From NCBI GenBank assembly GCA_963740065.1, contig CAVUCS010000006.1, positions 62,001-126,000 of the forward strand: a stretch of 64,000 bases of DNA, written 5' to 3'. Shown in pieces: positions 51,393 through 63,782 of this stretch. The position numbers and the translations under genes are program-made. This stretch comes from DASVDE01 sp963740065. GTDB taxonomy: Bacteria; Actinomycetota; Thermoleophilia; Solirubrobacterales; 70-9. The notes beneath the pieces are model-generated. The model made no database searches. It was not told the DNA's origin and saw nothing but the letters and a program-made list of their open reading frames with translations. Numbering within the stretch: the stretch's first letter is position 1; the number at the start of each line of letters is the position of its first letter.

Positions 51393-53681
51393 TCAGCCGG
51401 TGACGCGCACGGTGAGTGGGCGGGAGACGCCGGGGGCGTAGGGCCAGCGCTCTTCCGGGAGGGCGATCGCGCGGAGGCGGACCTTGGCCGCGCCGACCAC
51501 GTAGCGGAACCGGTAGCGAGCGCGGAAGCGGCCGCTGTGATCGGTGCGAGTGACGAGGACGGGGCGCCAGCGGCCGGTCTCGGCTTCGCGGTACTGGACC
51601 GCGACCAGCTTGCCGCGGCGAGGAATCGGGGCGCCGGCGGCGCGCACCCGGCCGCGCAGGCGCAGGGCCTGGCCGGTGCGAAGGGCGCCGGGAGCGCCGC
51701 TGAGGGTGACGCCGCCGCGCACCCGCAGCGTCATCGAAGAACGCCTCGCCGGCTCGTAACCCGCCTCACCCGCGTAGCTGACGGTGATTCGACGCGAGGG
51801 CCCGGCGGCGAGCTTGAGGCTGAAGCCTCCCCGCTTGCCGGTGTGGATGGTCCTCACTCGGGTCCTGGCGAGGGAGCCGCGGGAGGGACGAGCGACGATG
51901 CGCAGCGCGCGGCCGGAGAGACCGGCCCCGTCGGCGTCGAGGAGACGGCCGCTGAGGACGGCGGCGGCGCCGAAGGGAACCGTCAAGTCGTTGCCGAATC
52001 GCCGACCCCGGCGCAGGCGGCCGAAGATGCGGGTCTTGACCTTGCCCCTGGCGCCGGCGCGATCCGAGCCACGGCCCCCGCCACTTCTCGAGGACGAGGA
52101 CGGCGGCAGCTTGCGCAGCACCATCTCGGTGCCATCGGCGCGGCGGTTGGAGGAGGCCGCGTTGCCGGCGCCATCGACCGCGTCGGCGCGGAAGAGGTAG
52201 ATGCCGGGACCGAGGCTCTCCGGCAGGTGGGCGACCAAGCGTCCCTCATCGGCCCCCGCGCCGGGCTGGAATCTGGTCGGCAGCTCGATCCACTGCGGGC
52301 TCTCCAGGCGCCGGTAGTGGATCTCCCCACCCGCCGGGTGGGAGTGGGCGTCGGTGACATTGGCGCTCACCGTCGCCGGCAGCTCCAGCCCCGACTGGGG
52401 CGCGCCATCGGCGACGAAGGCGATCCCCGGCGGGACGTTGTCGAAGCGCAGCGGCACATCGACGGCGGTCGCCGGCGCGTCGTTGCCCGCCTCATCGCGC
52501 AGCCAGACGCGAAAGCTGTAGAGGCCCGGGCCGGAGACGGCGCGGTCGGCGAGCGCGGATAGGTCGTGACCCCCCGCCCATTTGACTCCGGTGTCGGACC
52601 CGGCCGGTCCGGTGATCTGCCAGAAGGCGCCGCCGATCGGACTCGCCGGGCCCTGGTCGGGGTTCTCCCAGGAGAAGTCGAAGTCGTTGACGCGGCGCCA
52701 CTCCTCGCCGCCGGCGAGGGTCAGTCTGCGCGGGTGCGCCGGCGGGTTGTTGTCGATCAGGAAGGTCTGGTTGGGGGTGCAGCCGACGTTGCCCGCGAAG
52801 TCGGTGACGCAGTGACCGACCGAGTGCGGGCCGTCGCTGTAGTTCGTCGTCGCGATCGCGGCCCCGCCCGAGACGCCGAGCTGGCAAGGGCGCATCTGCG
52901 TCCCCCGCCACTCGCCGCCGATGAAGGACTTGGCGCACGGGTACTCGGTGAGGTTGACGCGGCCGCCGTCGACGGAGGTCTCGCCGAAGCGGATGCCGCC
53001 GCCGGTGTCCCCGCCCCAGAAGCTGACGCCCTGGCTGCCGCGCCGCCAGCCGCCGGAGAGGACGTCTCCGCCAATTCCCGCCCCGGGCCCGAGGTCGTCC
53101 TGGATGGTGAAAGTGAGGGCGCGCACCCCGGTCCAGGATTCCGGGCTGAGGCTGCACCACTTGTTCTCCGCCCTGGCGCAGAGAAGACGATCCTCGAAAG
53201 CGGGCTGGGCGGGGTTGAAGCCGGCAACGAAGGGACGAGGGGCGGTGTCCGTGCTCCCCGCGGCGGCGAAAACGTTGAAGCCGCCGTTCCAGGTGCCGAC
53301 GCCGAGGCGGTGCTCCATGCCGTCGTGCAACGCGTGCCACCAGGTGCCGCTGACCTGGGAGATGCCGGTGCCGGACGGCGCCTCCCAGCGCCAGCGGGCG
53401 AAGCGGGTGCCGGAGACGGTGCCTTGGCCCCCGCGAACGAAGCTCTTCAGGTGGACGCCGTCGAAGGGATCCTGGCCGGCGGGCGGCACGCACCAGGCGT
53501 CGGGGCGGAACTTGGCGCCGCCGGTCGAGTCGGCCCAGTTGGCGTCGGCGCCGACGTACCAGCCGCACTGCGCGACCTGGTACTTCCCCGCCTTCGCCTC
53601 CCCCGCGACCAGCAGCAGCAGCGCCACCGCCAGCCCGAGTCCAATCGCCACGATCCGGCCGAAGCCTCGCGTGCCCGTCAT
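51393..53681 (-). CDS. Large secreted protein with lectin-like and Ig-like domains
   Basis: 762 residues from ATG 53681, which has AAGGAGG 5-7 nt upstream; longer in-frame starts would run antisense to the Mrp gene. The signal peptide ([22 protein letters not shown]) is followed by a Cys-containing region ([28 protein letters not shown]) and [20 protein letters not shown]. FnIII/Ig-like domains come next ([36 protein letters not shown]). C-terminal adhesion-like modules ([39 protein letters not shown]) follow a Ser/Arg-rich linker. The layout parallels the protein at 28077-30548. Presumably a surface or wall protein. No enzyme motif was found. Confidence 0.87.
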   Translation of the reverse strand: MTGTRGFGRIVAIGLGLAVALLLLVAGEAKAGKYQVAQCGWYVGADANWADSTGGAKFRPDAWCVPPAGQDPFDGVHLKSFVRGGQGTVSGTRFARWRWEAPSGTGISQVSGTWWHALHDGMEHRLGVGTWNGGFNVFAAAGSTDTAPRPFVAGFNPAQPAFEDRLLCARAENKWCSLSPESWTGVRALTFTIQDDLGPGAGIGGDVLSGGWRRGSQGVSFWGGDTGGGIRFGETSVDGGRVNLTEYPCAKSFIGGEWRGTQMRPCQLGVSGGAAIATTNYSDGPHSVGHCVTDFAGNVGCTPNQTFLIDNNPPAHPRRLTLAGGEEWRRVNDFDFSWENPDQGPASPIGGAFWQITGPAGSDTGVKWAGGHDLSALADRAVSGPGLYSFRVWLRDEAGNDAPATAVDVPLRFDNVPPGIAFVADGAPQSGLELPATVSANVTDAHSHPAGGEIHYRRLESPQWIELPTRFQPGAGADEGRLVAHLPESLGPGIYLFRADAVDGAGNAASSNRRADGTEMVLRKLPPSSSSRSGGGRGSDRAGARGKVKTRIFGRLRRGRRFGNDLTVPFGAAAVLSGRLLDADGAGLSGRALRIVARPSRGSLARTRVRTIHTGKRGGFSLKLAAGPSRRITVSYAGEAGYEPARRSSMTLRVRGGVTLSGAPGALRTGQALRLRGRVRAAGAPIPRRGKLVAVQYREAETGRWRPVLVTRTDHSGRFRARYRFRYVVGAAKVRLRAIALPEERWPYAPGVSRPLTVRVTG

Positions 53682-53761
53682 GTGCCCTCCTTCGATTGCG
53701 TGCATGGAGGGGCCAAGGGATCGGGCGGGCAGTTCTCTCCCCCCTCCCCCGCAGATCCACA

Positions 53762-53812
53762 GCTTCCGCTGCGACTTATCCCTGACATACCGAGATAAGT
53801 CGCAGCGGAACG
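53762..53812. repeat. Family 2 palindromic element (51 bp)
   Basis: TTCCGCTGCGACTTATC with complementary GATAAGTCGCAGCGGAA around CCTGACATACCGA, in the divergent region upstream of the Mrp gene. Confidence 0.88.
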
Positions 53813-53853
53813 GGTGGGGCGGTGGGCGGACCGGGTTTGCGAGAATGGCCGGG

Positions 53854-54995
53854 ATGGCCCTTCCGACGCAAGAACAAGTGACCGAGGCGCTGCGTCCCGT
53901 GATCGACCCCGAGCTGCGCCGATCAATCGTCGAGCTGGGGATGGTGCGCTCGATCGAGATCCACGACAGCGGCCGGGTTGACGTCATCGTCTCCCTGACC
54001 ACTGCCGGCTGCCCGATCCGCTCCCACTTTGAGCAAGCGGTCGCCAAACAGGTCTCCGAGCTGGATGGGGTGACCGCGGTTGGCGTCGCCTTCGACGTGC
54101 TGAGCGACGAAGAGAAGGGCGAGCTGCAAAGAACGCTGGGCCGCGGCAAGCTGCCGGAGGGCGCGCTGGCCCAGGTGAAAAACGTGATCTGCATCGCCTC
54201 GGGCAAGGGCGGCGTCGGCAAGTCGACGATGACCGCCAACCTGGCCGCGGCGCTGACCGCCGAGGGCCACCCGGCTGGGGCGCTCGACGCCGACGTCTAT
54301 GGCTACTCGATCCCGCGCATGCTCGGGGTCAACAGAAAACCCGACGTCAACGGCGAGCGCAAGATCCTGCCGCTGGATTCCCCCTCCGGCGTGAAGGTGA
54401 TGTCGATCGGCTTCTTCGTCGAGGAGAACGCGGCGGTCGTCTGGCGCGGTCCGATGCTGCACAAGGCGATCCAGCAGTTCCTCGAGGACGTCGCCTGGGG
54501 AGAGCTTGAGTACCTGCTGCTGGACCTGCCGCCCGGAACCGGCGACGTCTCGATGACGCTGGCGCAACTGCTGCCGCAGGCGAAATTCGTGATCGTCACC
54601 ACGCCGCAGCCGGCGGCGCAGTCGGTGGCGCGGCGCGGCGCCGAGATGGCGACGAAATTCGACCTCGAGCTGCTGGGAGTAATCGAGAACATGTCCGGCT
54701 TCACCACCCCGGACGGCGAGCGCTTCACGATCTTCGGCGAGGGCGGCGGACAGCTGCTGGCGGACGAGCTGGACATTCCGCTGCTGGGCAAGGTGCCGCT
54801 GTCGGAGCCGCTGCGCGAGCACGCCGACTCCGGCACCCCGCTTGCCACCGAGGAGCCGGACTCACCCGCGGCGCAGGCGATCCGCCAAGCCGCCCGCGGC
54901 ATCATCGCCGCGACCCCGCAGGAGCTGCCGGTGCTTCAGGCGACTCCCGAGGCCGCCGAGCCGCCCCCGGTCAGCGGCACGCCGCTGCCGATGGC

Positions 54996-54999
<4 letters not shown>
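53854..54999 (+). CDS. Mrp/NBP35-type ATPase (iron-sulfur cluster carrier)
   Basis: 381 residues. An N-terminal DUF59/MIP18 domain (about 1-85; IDPELRRSIVELGMVRSIEI, TTAGCPIRSHF with a Cys) is followed by the ATPase domain: P-loop IASGKGGVGKSTMTANLA, LDADVYGYSIPRMLG, WRGPMLHKAIQQFL, LLLDLPPGTGDVSMTLAQ. The C-terminal ENMSGFTTPDGERFTIFGEG lacks the CxxC cysteines of E. coli-type Mrp. ATG 53854 is preferred over 53845 because GAGAAT lies 7 nt upstream. Probable function: loading Fe-S clusters onto apoproteins such as the nearby ferredoxin. Confidence 0.92.
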
Positions 55000-56153
<1,154 letters not shown>

Positions 56154-56177
56154 TGGACCGACAGCCCCGGGCCGAAG

Positions 56178-56447
56178 CTAGGCGGCGCTTTTCTTGTAGT
56201 AATTCGCGTTGATCTCGGCGTATTTGGCCCACTCGGCCGGGAGCTGGTCCTCGGCGAAGCAGGCGTCAACCGGACAGGCCTCGACGCAGGCGTCGCAGTC
56301 AATGCACTCGTCCGGATCGATGTAAAGCATTTCGACCGAGTCGTAGTCGGGCTCGTCCGGGGTCGGGTGGATGCAGTCGACCGGGCAGACCTCGACACAT
56401 GAATTGTCCTTCTGGCCTATGCACGGTTCCGCGATGACGTAGGTCAT
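56178..56447 (-). CDS. fdxA: 7Fe ferredoxin (3Fe-4S/4Fe-4S)
   Basis: 89 residues. Cluster motifs: EPCIGQKDNSCVEVCPVDC in the N-terminal half and DECIDCDACVEACPVDAC in the second, followed by an actinobacterial FdxA-style tail (AEDQLPAEWAKYAEINANYY). A low-potential electron carrier, probable partner of cytochromes P450 such as that at 37.7 kb, or of other oxidoreductases. ATG 56447 has AGGAG about 10 nt upstream; longer in-frame starts would be antisense to the next gene. Confidence 0.93.
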   Translation of the reverse strand: MTYVIAEPCIGQKDNSCVEVCPVDCIHPTPDEPDYDSVEMLYIDPDECIDCDACVEACPVDACFAEDQLPAEWAKYAEINANYYKKSAA

Positions 56448-56534
56448 TCGAGGCTTATCTCCTGAAGTCGGTTTCGGGTGCCCGCCGGGAACCCCCGGCC
56501 AAGCGCGAGCGGACATTTTAGGGATGATGTGCCG

Positions 56535-57482
56535 ATGCTGCTGCTTACGGGAGCAACCGGAAGCATTGGCTCGCGGCTGTTGCCGCTTTTGCTCGAGCAG
56601 GGCGAGGACGTGCGCTGCTTGGTGCGGGAGCCTCGGCGACTGGGCGAGCGGCGGGTCGACGTGCAGATCGCGCTGGGCGATCTGGGCGAGATGTCCGATC
56701 CCTACCTCGTGCGCCAGGCGCTGCGCGGGGTCGACACCGTGGTCCACCTGGCGGCGACGATCCGCGACCAGCCGCCGAAGCGGATCGAGGAGCTGAACGG
56801 GCTGGCGACGGTGCGGCTGCTGCGAGCGGCCGAGCGCAGCGGCGTGCGGCGCTTCGTCTTCTTCAGCGCGTTGAACGCCTCGGCGGCGCAGCGCACGCGC
56901 TTCTTCCGGGCGAAGTGGCTGGCGGAGCGGGCGGTGACCTCCTCGCCGCTGGAGACCACCGTCTTCGCCCCGTCGATCGTCTACGACCACAGCGACCCCT
57001 GGATCACGCTGCTGAAGCGCTTCTCCTTCCTGCCGGTGCTGCCGGTATCCGGCGAGGGACGGGCGCGGTTCCAGCCGATCTGGGCGGATGACGTGGCCCG
57101 CTGCGTGGCGGGGGCGCTGGGGCGAGAGCCCGCACCGCGCACGGTGCAACGCGCTGTCCCCGAAATAGGGGGACAAAACGTTTCACCACATGGGGGCGGG
57201 GCGCGCTACGAGCTGGCCGGGCCGGAGACGATGGACTACGACGACATGTCCGACCTGGTCAGCCGCCTGGCGGGGCGTCCGCGGCCGCTCGTCCACATCC
57301 CCCTCCCCCTGGTGCGGGCCGGGCTGATCGGGCTGCGCTCCGTTTTCGGCGAGTCGGTGTTTGCGACTTGGGAGGAGGCGGAGCTGATGGAGGTGCCGAT
57401 GACGAGCGAGCGAGGCACCGCCGACGCCCTCAGCCTGGGAGTCGAGCCGAGGAGGATGGGAGATGTACTGGCGGATTCGTAG
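56535..57482 (+). CDS. NAD(P)-binding atypical SDR/NmrA-like protein with an inserted palindromic element
   Basis: 315 residues. The N-terminal MLLLTGATGSIGSRLLPLLL is a Rossmann GxxGxxG. VRCLVREPRRL, DTVVHLAATIRDQPP and RFVFFSALNAS are typical of NmrA/complex-I-NDUFA9-like proteins that lack the classical YxxxK. Residues 204-218 (VQRAVPEIGGQNVSP) are encoded by a 45-bp family 1 palindrome inserted in frame. It overlaps the start of the next gene by 20 bp. GTG 56529 is an alternative start. Possible role: quinone or NADPH-dependent oxidoreductase. Substrate unknown. Confidence 0.85.
   Translation: MLLLTGATGSIGSRLLPLLLEQGEDVRCLVREPRRLGERRVDVQIALGDLGEMSDPYLVRQALRGVDTVVHLAATIRDQPPKRIEELNGLATVRLLRAAERSGVRRFVFFSALNASAAQRTRFFRAKWLAERAVTSSPLETTVFAPSIVYDHSDPWITLLKRFSFLPVLPVSGEGRARFQPIWADDVARCVAGALGREPAPRTVQRAVPEIGGQNVSPHGGGARYELAGPETMDYDDMSDLVSRLAGRPRPLVHIPLPLVRAGLIGLRSVFGESVFATWEEAELMEVPMTSERGTADALSLGVEPRRMGDVLADS
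57143..57187. repeat. Family 1 palindromic element (45 bp) inside the NAD(P)-binding protein gene
   Basis: GGTGCAACGC...CGTTTCACC, with an inner perfect stem TGTCCCC/GGGGACA around GAAATAG. It adds 15 codons in frame. Confidence 0.9.
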
Positions 57483-58665
57483 CGCCGCGTCCGCAGCGGT
57501 GCAACGCAAACACCATGAAATAGCTGGCGTATGCGTTGCAGCTGGCCGGTTCGGCAGCCGCCCCGGCAAGGTGCAACGCATACGCCATGTGATGGCTGGC
57601 GTATGCGTTGCAGCGGTGGCGGGGCTGGGGCTGGGAGCGGTCCCCGCTTCGGCGCTGACCCTGGTCCCGCCGAGGGGCAACCTCTTCTTCGGGGTGAGCG
57701 ACCGGGGGACGACGGCGGAGTTCAACGAGTTCGCGGGGTTCGTCGGCAAGCACCCGGCGGTCCTGCAGACCTTCCACCCCTGGGGCAACTCGCTGAACGC
57801 GGCGGCTGAGCGCTGGGGAGAGACCGCGGTGCGGCCGATGCTCCACATCTCCACCGCCGACGATCAGACGCTGGCGGAAATCATCACCCCGCAGGGGATC
57901 GCGCAGGGCCTGGGCGACGACTACCTCCTGCAGCTCAACCAGGGATTCGCCAAACGCGGCCTGCGCGCCTACATCCGGCCGCTGGGCGAGCCGAACCGCT
58001 GCCGCAACGCCTACGCGGCATACAACTGCGACGGGACGCCGCGCAGAGGCCCCTACTACCCCTACTGGTACAGACAGGCCTTCCGGCGGATCGCCGCGAT
58101 CGTGCGCGGCGGCGCGACGCTGACGGAGCTGAACGCAACCTTGGCGGGAATCGGCCAGCCGCCGATCAACCGCACCAGAGGACCTCCTCCGGCCACCCTC
58201 CCCGCCGCCCCGGTAGCGATCGTCTGGAGCCCGCTGCCGGGTGGCTCACCACGGGTGAGAGGCAACCTGCCGGGCAACTTCTGGCCGGGCGCGCCCTGGG
58301 TGGACTGGGTCGGGACCGACTTCTACTCGCAATATCCCGTCTGGAGAGACCTCAACCGTTTCTTCACCGCCAAGCTGTGGCGGGGGAAACCGTTCGCGCT
58401 AACCGAGTGGGCGGTCTCCGGGGTCGACAACGCCAGATTCGCCCACCAGGTCTTCGCCTGGACGTTCAAGCGCACCCGCGTCCGCATGCTCCTCTACTAC
58501 CGCGGCTTCGGCGCAACGGGCAACCCCTACGCCCTCGGCGCCTACCCGAAGACCGCGGCGACGATCCGCCAAAAGATCCGCCGCCCCACAGTCCTCCCCT
58601 ACGCCCCGTACTACGCAACGGTCCCACCGCCGGCGCCCGGCCAGAGCCGGCTGCCGGCTCCATAG
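57463..58665 (+). CDS. Secreted glycosidase-like (GH26-like) protein with two palindromic elements in its signal peptide
   Basis: 400 residues. ATG 57463 has AGGAGG 7 nt upstream, so the N-terminus is well supported. Residues 13-27 (VQRKHHEIAGVCVAA) and 37-51 (VQRIRHVMAGVCVAA) are encoded by two 45-bp family 1 elements. Removing residues 13-51 joins MYWRIRSAASAA to VAGLGLGAVPASA, an ordinary signal peptide. The mature part has LFFGVSDRGTTAEFNEFAGF, HPAVLQTFHPWGNSL, RAYIRPLGEPNRC, VDWVGTDFYSQYPVW and FALTEWAVSGVDN, resembling mannanase-like TIM barrels with acid/base Glu (GEPN) and nucleophile Glu (LTEWA). It is coupled to the preceding gene. Activity inferred only. Confidence 0.85.
   Translation: MYWRIRSAASAAVQRKHHEIAGVCVAAGRFGSRPGKVQRIRHVMAGVCVAAVAGLGLGAVPASALTLVPPRGNLFFGVSDRGTTAEFNEFAGFVGKHPAVLQTFHPWGNSLNAAAERWGETAVRPMLHISTADDQTLAEIITPQGIAQGLGDDYLLQLNQGFAKRGLRAYIRPLGEPNRCRNAYAAYNCDGTPRRGPYYPYWYRQAFRRIAAIVRGGATLTELNATLAGIGQPPINRTRGPPPATLPAAPVAIVWSPLPGGSPRVRGNLPGNFWPGAPWVDWVGTDFYSQYPVWRDLNRFFTAKLWRGKPFALTEWAVSGVDNARFAHQVFAWTFKRTRVRMLLYYRGFGATGNPYALGAYPKTAATIRQKIRRPTVLPYAPYYATVPPPAPGQSRLPAP
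57498..57542. repeat. Family 1 palindromic element (45 bp) in signal peptide coding region, first copy
   Basis: GGTGCAACGC...GCGTTGCAGC, translated as residues 13-27 of the glycosidase-like protein. Confidence 0.9.
57570..57614. repeat. Family 1 palindromic element (45 bp) in signal peptide coding region, second copy
   Basis: GGTGCAACGC...GCGTTGCAGC, translated as residues 37-51. It supplies MAGVCVAA of the hydrophobic core. Confidence 0.9.
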
Positions 58666-58680
58666 CTCACGCCGCGGCGC

Positions 58681-61082
58681 TCAGCGAATGATCGTGAAGG
58701 GCTTGACGAGGATGTTGCTGGGCGGGGCGTCAGGCGCAACTGCCTGAACCTGAAGGCGGTACTTACCGGGCGGCAGCTTGTAGCCTCTTGATCTTGCCGG
58801 TGAACTTGAATCTGTTGACGCCCGGCGACATCGGCGTGGGTAAACGATCTGACTGTGATGTAGCGGAAGCAGCGCTTGGCTCTTCTTCTGCCTTTGGCGC
58901 GTCTCGGCGGGCGACACTTCCCTTTCACCTTGCTGCCGAGCTTGCGCCGCAGAACGGTCAGGGTCGCGGTGGCGGCCTGCGAGTCGGTGTAGGTGACGAT
59001 CGCGCCGCCCCTCTTTTTGCCTCTTCCTTTGCCTCTCCCCTTGCCCTTCTTGCCGCCCTTGGCGCTGGCGCTTGCTCGCTTCGCCTTCGGCTGCTTGCGC
59101 CGACGACGCGGAATTTGGACGGCTTGATCTTCAGCCCGGAGAGCTGCGGAGCGCGGCGGGCGAGCGACGGCTCGGGCTTCTCGTAGACGCGCACCGCGTC
59201 GATCGCCAGGCCGGCGAGCTGGATGGTCGAGTCGGCATCGACGTGGAAACGCAGGCGGATCGTTTTGCCGGCGTAGTCAGAGATGTTGGCGCGGTGCAAG
59301 CCCCAGCCCGCCGCAGTCGGAATGTTGACCGCCGGGCTGCCGGCCGTGGTGGTCATCGTCGCTCCGATCCAGGAGAACAGGGGGCGCGGGTTGGCGCCGC
59401 CATCCTCCTCGACCGACACCGACATGTGGTCGAAGGTGGCCGACTCCATCTGGTACCACTGCTCCCAGGCGGCGAAAACTCTGCCGCGTAACCCCGCCAA
59501 CGAGATCGGCGGTGAGATCAAATCCTGACTGCTGGATGCCTCATAGGTGCCGTCGAGATCGGTCTTGAAGCAAGATCCGCCCTGGGCGCAATTCGCCAGA
59601 CCTGCAATCGGGTTGCTCGTCGTTGTCGCCACCGTTGCCGGTAGCCCGATCTCCCACTCATCCCCGATTCCCGAGTGGGTAAAGCCGTTGTCGCCGTTCT
59701 CGAAATCAGCGGCGAATACCTCGTTCGACGGCCCTTCTGCGTCGGCGGGGCAAAGAATCAGTCTCGCGTCGGTGAGGTTGCCGCCGTCACCGGCCGCGTC
59801 GTCGCGAATGATCAGCTCCCAGTTGCCGGCCGCCTGCTGTCCCTCAAGCCAGCTGAACCGGCTGTTGAGTTCAGGCTGCAGCATCATCGGTCGAGTGGGG
59901 GTAAAAGCCGGCGGGGTCGCGGCGTAGTCGTCAAAGACCGCCTCCATCTGGATCTGGACGCCGACGGACGTCGAACCGATGTCGGTGAAGACCGGGAACT
60001 CCGAGCCGTTGGGCGTTCTCAGCGTCACGTCGAGATCCTGACATGAACGTGTGCGAGAGATCGATGGCGAGCGCGGCGCGCCCGATCCGAGCCGGATCGG
60101 TCACTGGGATCGGCAGGGTGAGGGTTCCGGGACCAGTCGGAATCGCGCCCCCGCCGCTGGAATAGCTGCGACAGCTCGGCTGTGAAGCCGGCAACACGGT
60201 CGCCGAGAGCTGGTAGGTAGCTGCTGGACTACCAACGCCCCCAAGCGAGTCCACGAGCACGTAGTAGGTCCCGGCTGTTCTGACCGTTATGTACTGGGCC
60301 TCGGAGGGAATCGTTTTCGGCACCTCTGCGAGGCCGGCGTCGTCAGCGCTGAGGGCAGTGTTGTTGCCGTCGCCGAAGAGGCCGACGCTGAGGCGCCCGT
60401 TGAAGGTGGTGCCGTTGCGCTCGGGGTCGAGGTCGAGGGAGAGGGCGAGGGTGTCGCCGGCGTTGAGGGAGATCGCGTACCAATCCGCATCGGCAGCCGG
60501 ATTCAGGGTCCCGGAGACGAAGCCGTTGCCGAGCGGGTCGGCGGTGCCGGTGCCATCGTTGGGCTCGGTCTCAGCCGTCGGCGAACCGGAGCGCAACTGC
60601 AGGTAAAGATCGTAGGGCCGCAGGTGGCCCGTCGGCGACTTGTGGTTGACCTTCAGGAAGTAGGTGCCGGCGCTCGGGATCGTCGCCCCCGCGATGCTCG
60701 ACGAGGTGGCGCCATGGGTCCCGTTGTCATCGTCGAACTCGATCGGCGTGGCGCCGTCGGTTTCCAGCAGGGTCAACTGAGAATCGAAGCTGCTGCTGGC
60801 CGAGGCGCTGGTCATCACCGAGGCGAAAACCTTGTCCCCGGCCTGGGCGGAGAATCTGTAGAAGTCGACGTCGGCGTTGGGGAAGACCGAGGCCCTGATC
60901 CGCTCCCCGCTGGCGATCGGCGAGGCGGCCGCGGCATTGTCGTTGGGCTCGGACTCCGAGCCCGGGACGGCGGGCAAGGCGATGGGTGCCGGGTCCGCGG
61001 CAACCGCCGCGGTCGGGACGATCACCATCGAAGCGATAGACGCCAAGCACAGAGCAATCACTCCAACGCGGCTACGAGACAC
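58681..61082 (-). pseudogene. Secreted PPC/P-domain surface protein, multiple frameshifts
   Basis: Starts at GTG 61082 with a signal peptide (VGVIALCLASIASMVIVPTAAVAA). Two PPC-like domains (ESEPNDNAAAASPIASGERI; ETEPNDGTGTADPLGNGFVS) are followed by a proprotein-convertase-type P domain (VTLRTPNGSEFPVFTDIGST; GNWELIIRDDAAGDGGNLTD), then a jelly-roll-like domain (DNGFTHSGIGDEWEIGLPAT). The C-terminal module has SQAATATLTVLRRKLGSKV, GKCRPPRRAKGRRRAKRCFR and PGKYRLQVQAVAPDAPPSN. The frame changes at about 60037 (one extra G), 59105, 58822 (one extra G) and 58790. Four breaks make a real pseudogene possible, yet each domain is well conserved, so sequence quality should be checked. Confidence 0.8.
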
Positions 61083-61128
61083 GCGCCGACAGTAGCCGAT
61101 CGGGGCTGTATTGCCAACCCGCTGGGTC

Positions 61129-61162
61129 AAAAAAGAGAGGCCCGGGTCTCCCCGGGCCTCTC
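61129..61162 (-). terminator. Rho-independent terminator of groESL
   Basis: Perfect 12-bp stem (GAGAGGCCCGGG/CCCGGGCCTCTC) with a 4-nt loop, followed on the minus strand by six T. It lies 28 bp after the groEL stop codon. Confidence 0.92.
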
Positions 61163-61189
61163 GAAAAGCCATACGCCTGAGCGGCGTGG

Positions 61190-62836
<1,647 letters not shown>

Positions 62837-62873
62837 TCAGTCCTCCTTGTTCTTCTAAGTCCGTGGACGGGGT

Positions 62874-63161
62874 CTAGCCGAGCTTGGCGAGGACGTCCGA
62901 CTCGCGCAGCACGAGCAGGTCGTCTCCCTCGACATTGACCTCGGTGCCGCCGTATTTGGAGTAGAGGACCTCGTCACCTTCGGCGACGTCGAGCGGGCGG
63001 CGGCTGCCGTCCTCCTGGATAGCGCCATCGCCCGCGGCGACGACCTTGCCCTTCTGCGGCTTTTCCTTGGCCGTATCGGGGAGGACGATGCCGCTCGCGG
63101 TCGTCTCCTCCTCATCGATCGGCTTGACGATCAGCCGGTCCCCGAGGGGCTTCAGCTTCAT
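62874..63161 (-). CDS. groES: 10-kDa co-chaperonin GroES
   Basis: 95 residues. [20 protein letters not shown] and the mobile-loop segment [20 protein letters not shown] are followed by [13 protein letters not shown] and [14 protein letters not shown], the full GroES fold. It caps GroEL. Start ATG 63161 has GGAGG about 9 nt upstream (CGGAGGTATCACGG). First gene of the groESL operon, 86 bp downstream of a CIRCE element. Confidence 0.98.
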   Translation of the reverse strand: MKLKPLGDRLIVKPIDEEETTASGIVLPDTAKEKPQKGKVVAAGDGAIQEDGSRRPLDVAEGDEVLYSKYGGTEVNVEGDDLLVLRESDVLAKLG

Positions 63162-63247
63162 CCGTGATACCTCCGTTATGGGTCGGTGTTAACTGGTTAA
63201 GTCAGGAATTCGCTCTGCGAAGCCGGATTTACGGCCTTTTCGAGCGC

Positions 63248-63274
63248 TTGGCACTCTAAACATGAGAGTGCCAG
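63248..63274. promoter_or_regulatory. CIRCE operator (HrcA binding site)
   Basis: TTGGCACTC-N9-GAGTGCCAG. The consensus is TTAGCACTC-N9-GAGTGCTAA. The two arms are complementary except at one outer position. It lies 86 bp upstream of groES, in the expected place for heat-shock control by HrcA. Confidence 0.92.
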
Positions 63275-63292
63275 CGGGAAAGATAGCGACTC

Positions 63293-63775
63293 TCAGCCGT
63301 TGGCCAGTAGGCGGCAGCCGAGCAGGTCGGCGATTCCCTCCCCGCCGCGGGCCATAACCCAGTCGTGGTTCCACTCGAAGGCCGGGCGCAGGACGGGCGC
63401 GAACAGGTTCATCCAGGGCTTAGTCGTGGAGACGTTCCACTCGTAGAGGACGGCGGTCACCCCGTCCCCCTCATAAAGGCGCCAGCGACCGGTTCCGGCC
63501 AGCTCGCCGATGGCGCGCCCCTCCAACAGATGGGGGTGCTCAATCCGCTTCGTCTCTACCTCGAACTCGACCCGGTAGGGCAGGAGGCTCTTCCAAACCA
63601 TGCGGGAGACGGAGCCGATGCCACCGTCGCCGTTGTCCGGTGCGGGGCGGATCTCCTCGACCTCCTCCACCCCGCGCCACCACTGTGGCCAGCGCTCCTG
63701 GTCGTAGATCGCGTCCCAGACGGCCTCGCGAGGGGATTCCAGCAGCCAGGTGGTCAGGAAGCGGTACTCAGCCAT
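63293..63775 (-). CDS. SRPBCC (polyketide cyclase/START-like) protein
   Basis: 160 residues. The N-terminal YRFLTTWLLESPREAVWDAI and YDQERWPQWWRGVEEVEEIR are typical of SRPBCC hydrophobic-ligand-binding proteins. The remainder alternates strands and ends in the long C-terminal helix (EWNHDWVMARGGEGIADLLG). No catalytic residues can be assigned. No clear ribosome binding site precedes ATG 63775; a family 3 palindrome begins 8 bp upstream. The stop lies 19 bp from the CIRCE element, and the gene is transcribed toward groES on the same strand. Confidence 0.85.
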   Translation of the reverse strand: MAEYRFLTTWLLESPREAVWDAIYDQERWPQWWRGVEEVEEIRPAPDNGDGGIGSVSRMVWKSLLPYRVEFEVETKRIEHPHLLEGRAIGELAGTGRWRLYEGDGVTAVLYEWNVSTTKPWMNLFAPVLRPAFEWNHDWVMARGGEGIADLLGCRLLANG

Positions 63776-63782
63776 CGCCCAA

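Noticed and set aside
53681..54239. Longer N-terminus (to 948 residues) for the secreted protein at 51393
   Set aside because: It would be antisense to the Mrp gene and contain a family 2 palindrome. The internal ATG at 53681 has a strong ribosome binding site and begins a signal peptide.
56447..57176. Long N-terminal extension of the ferredoxin gene on the minus strand
   Set aside because: The extension runs antisense to the NAD(P)-binding protein gene. The 89-residue form matches the usual FdxA size and has its own ribosome binding site.
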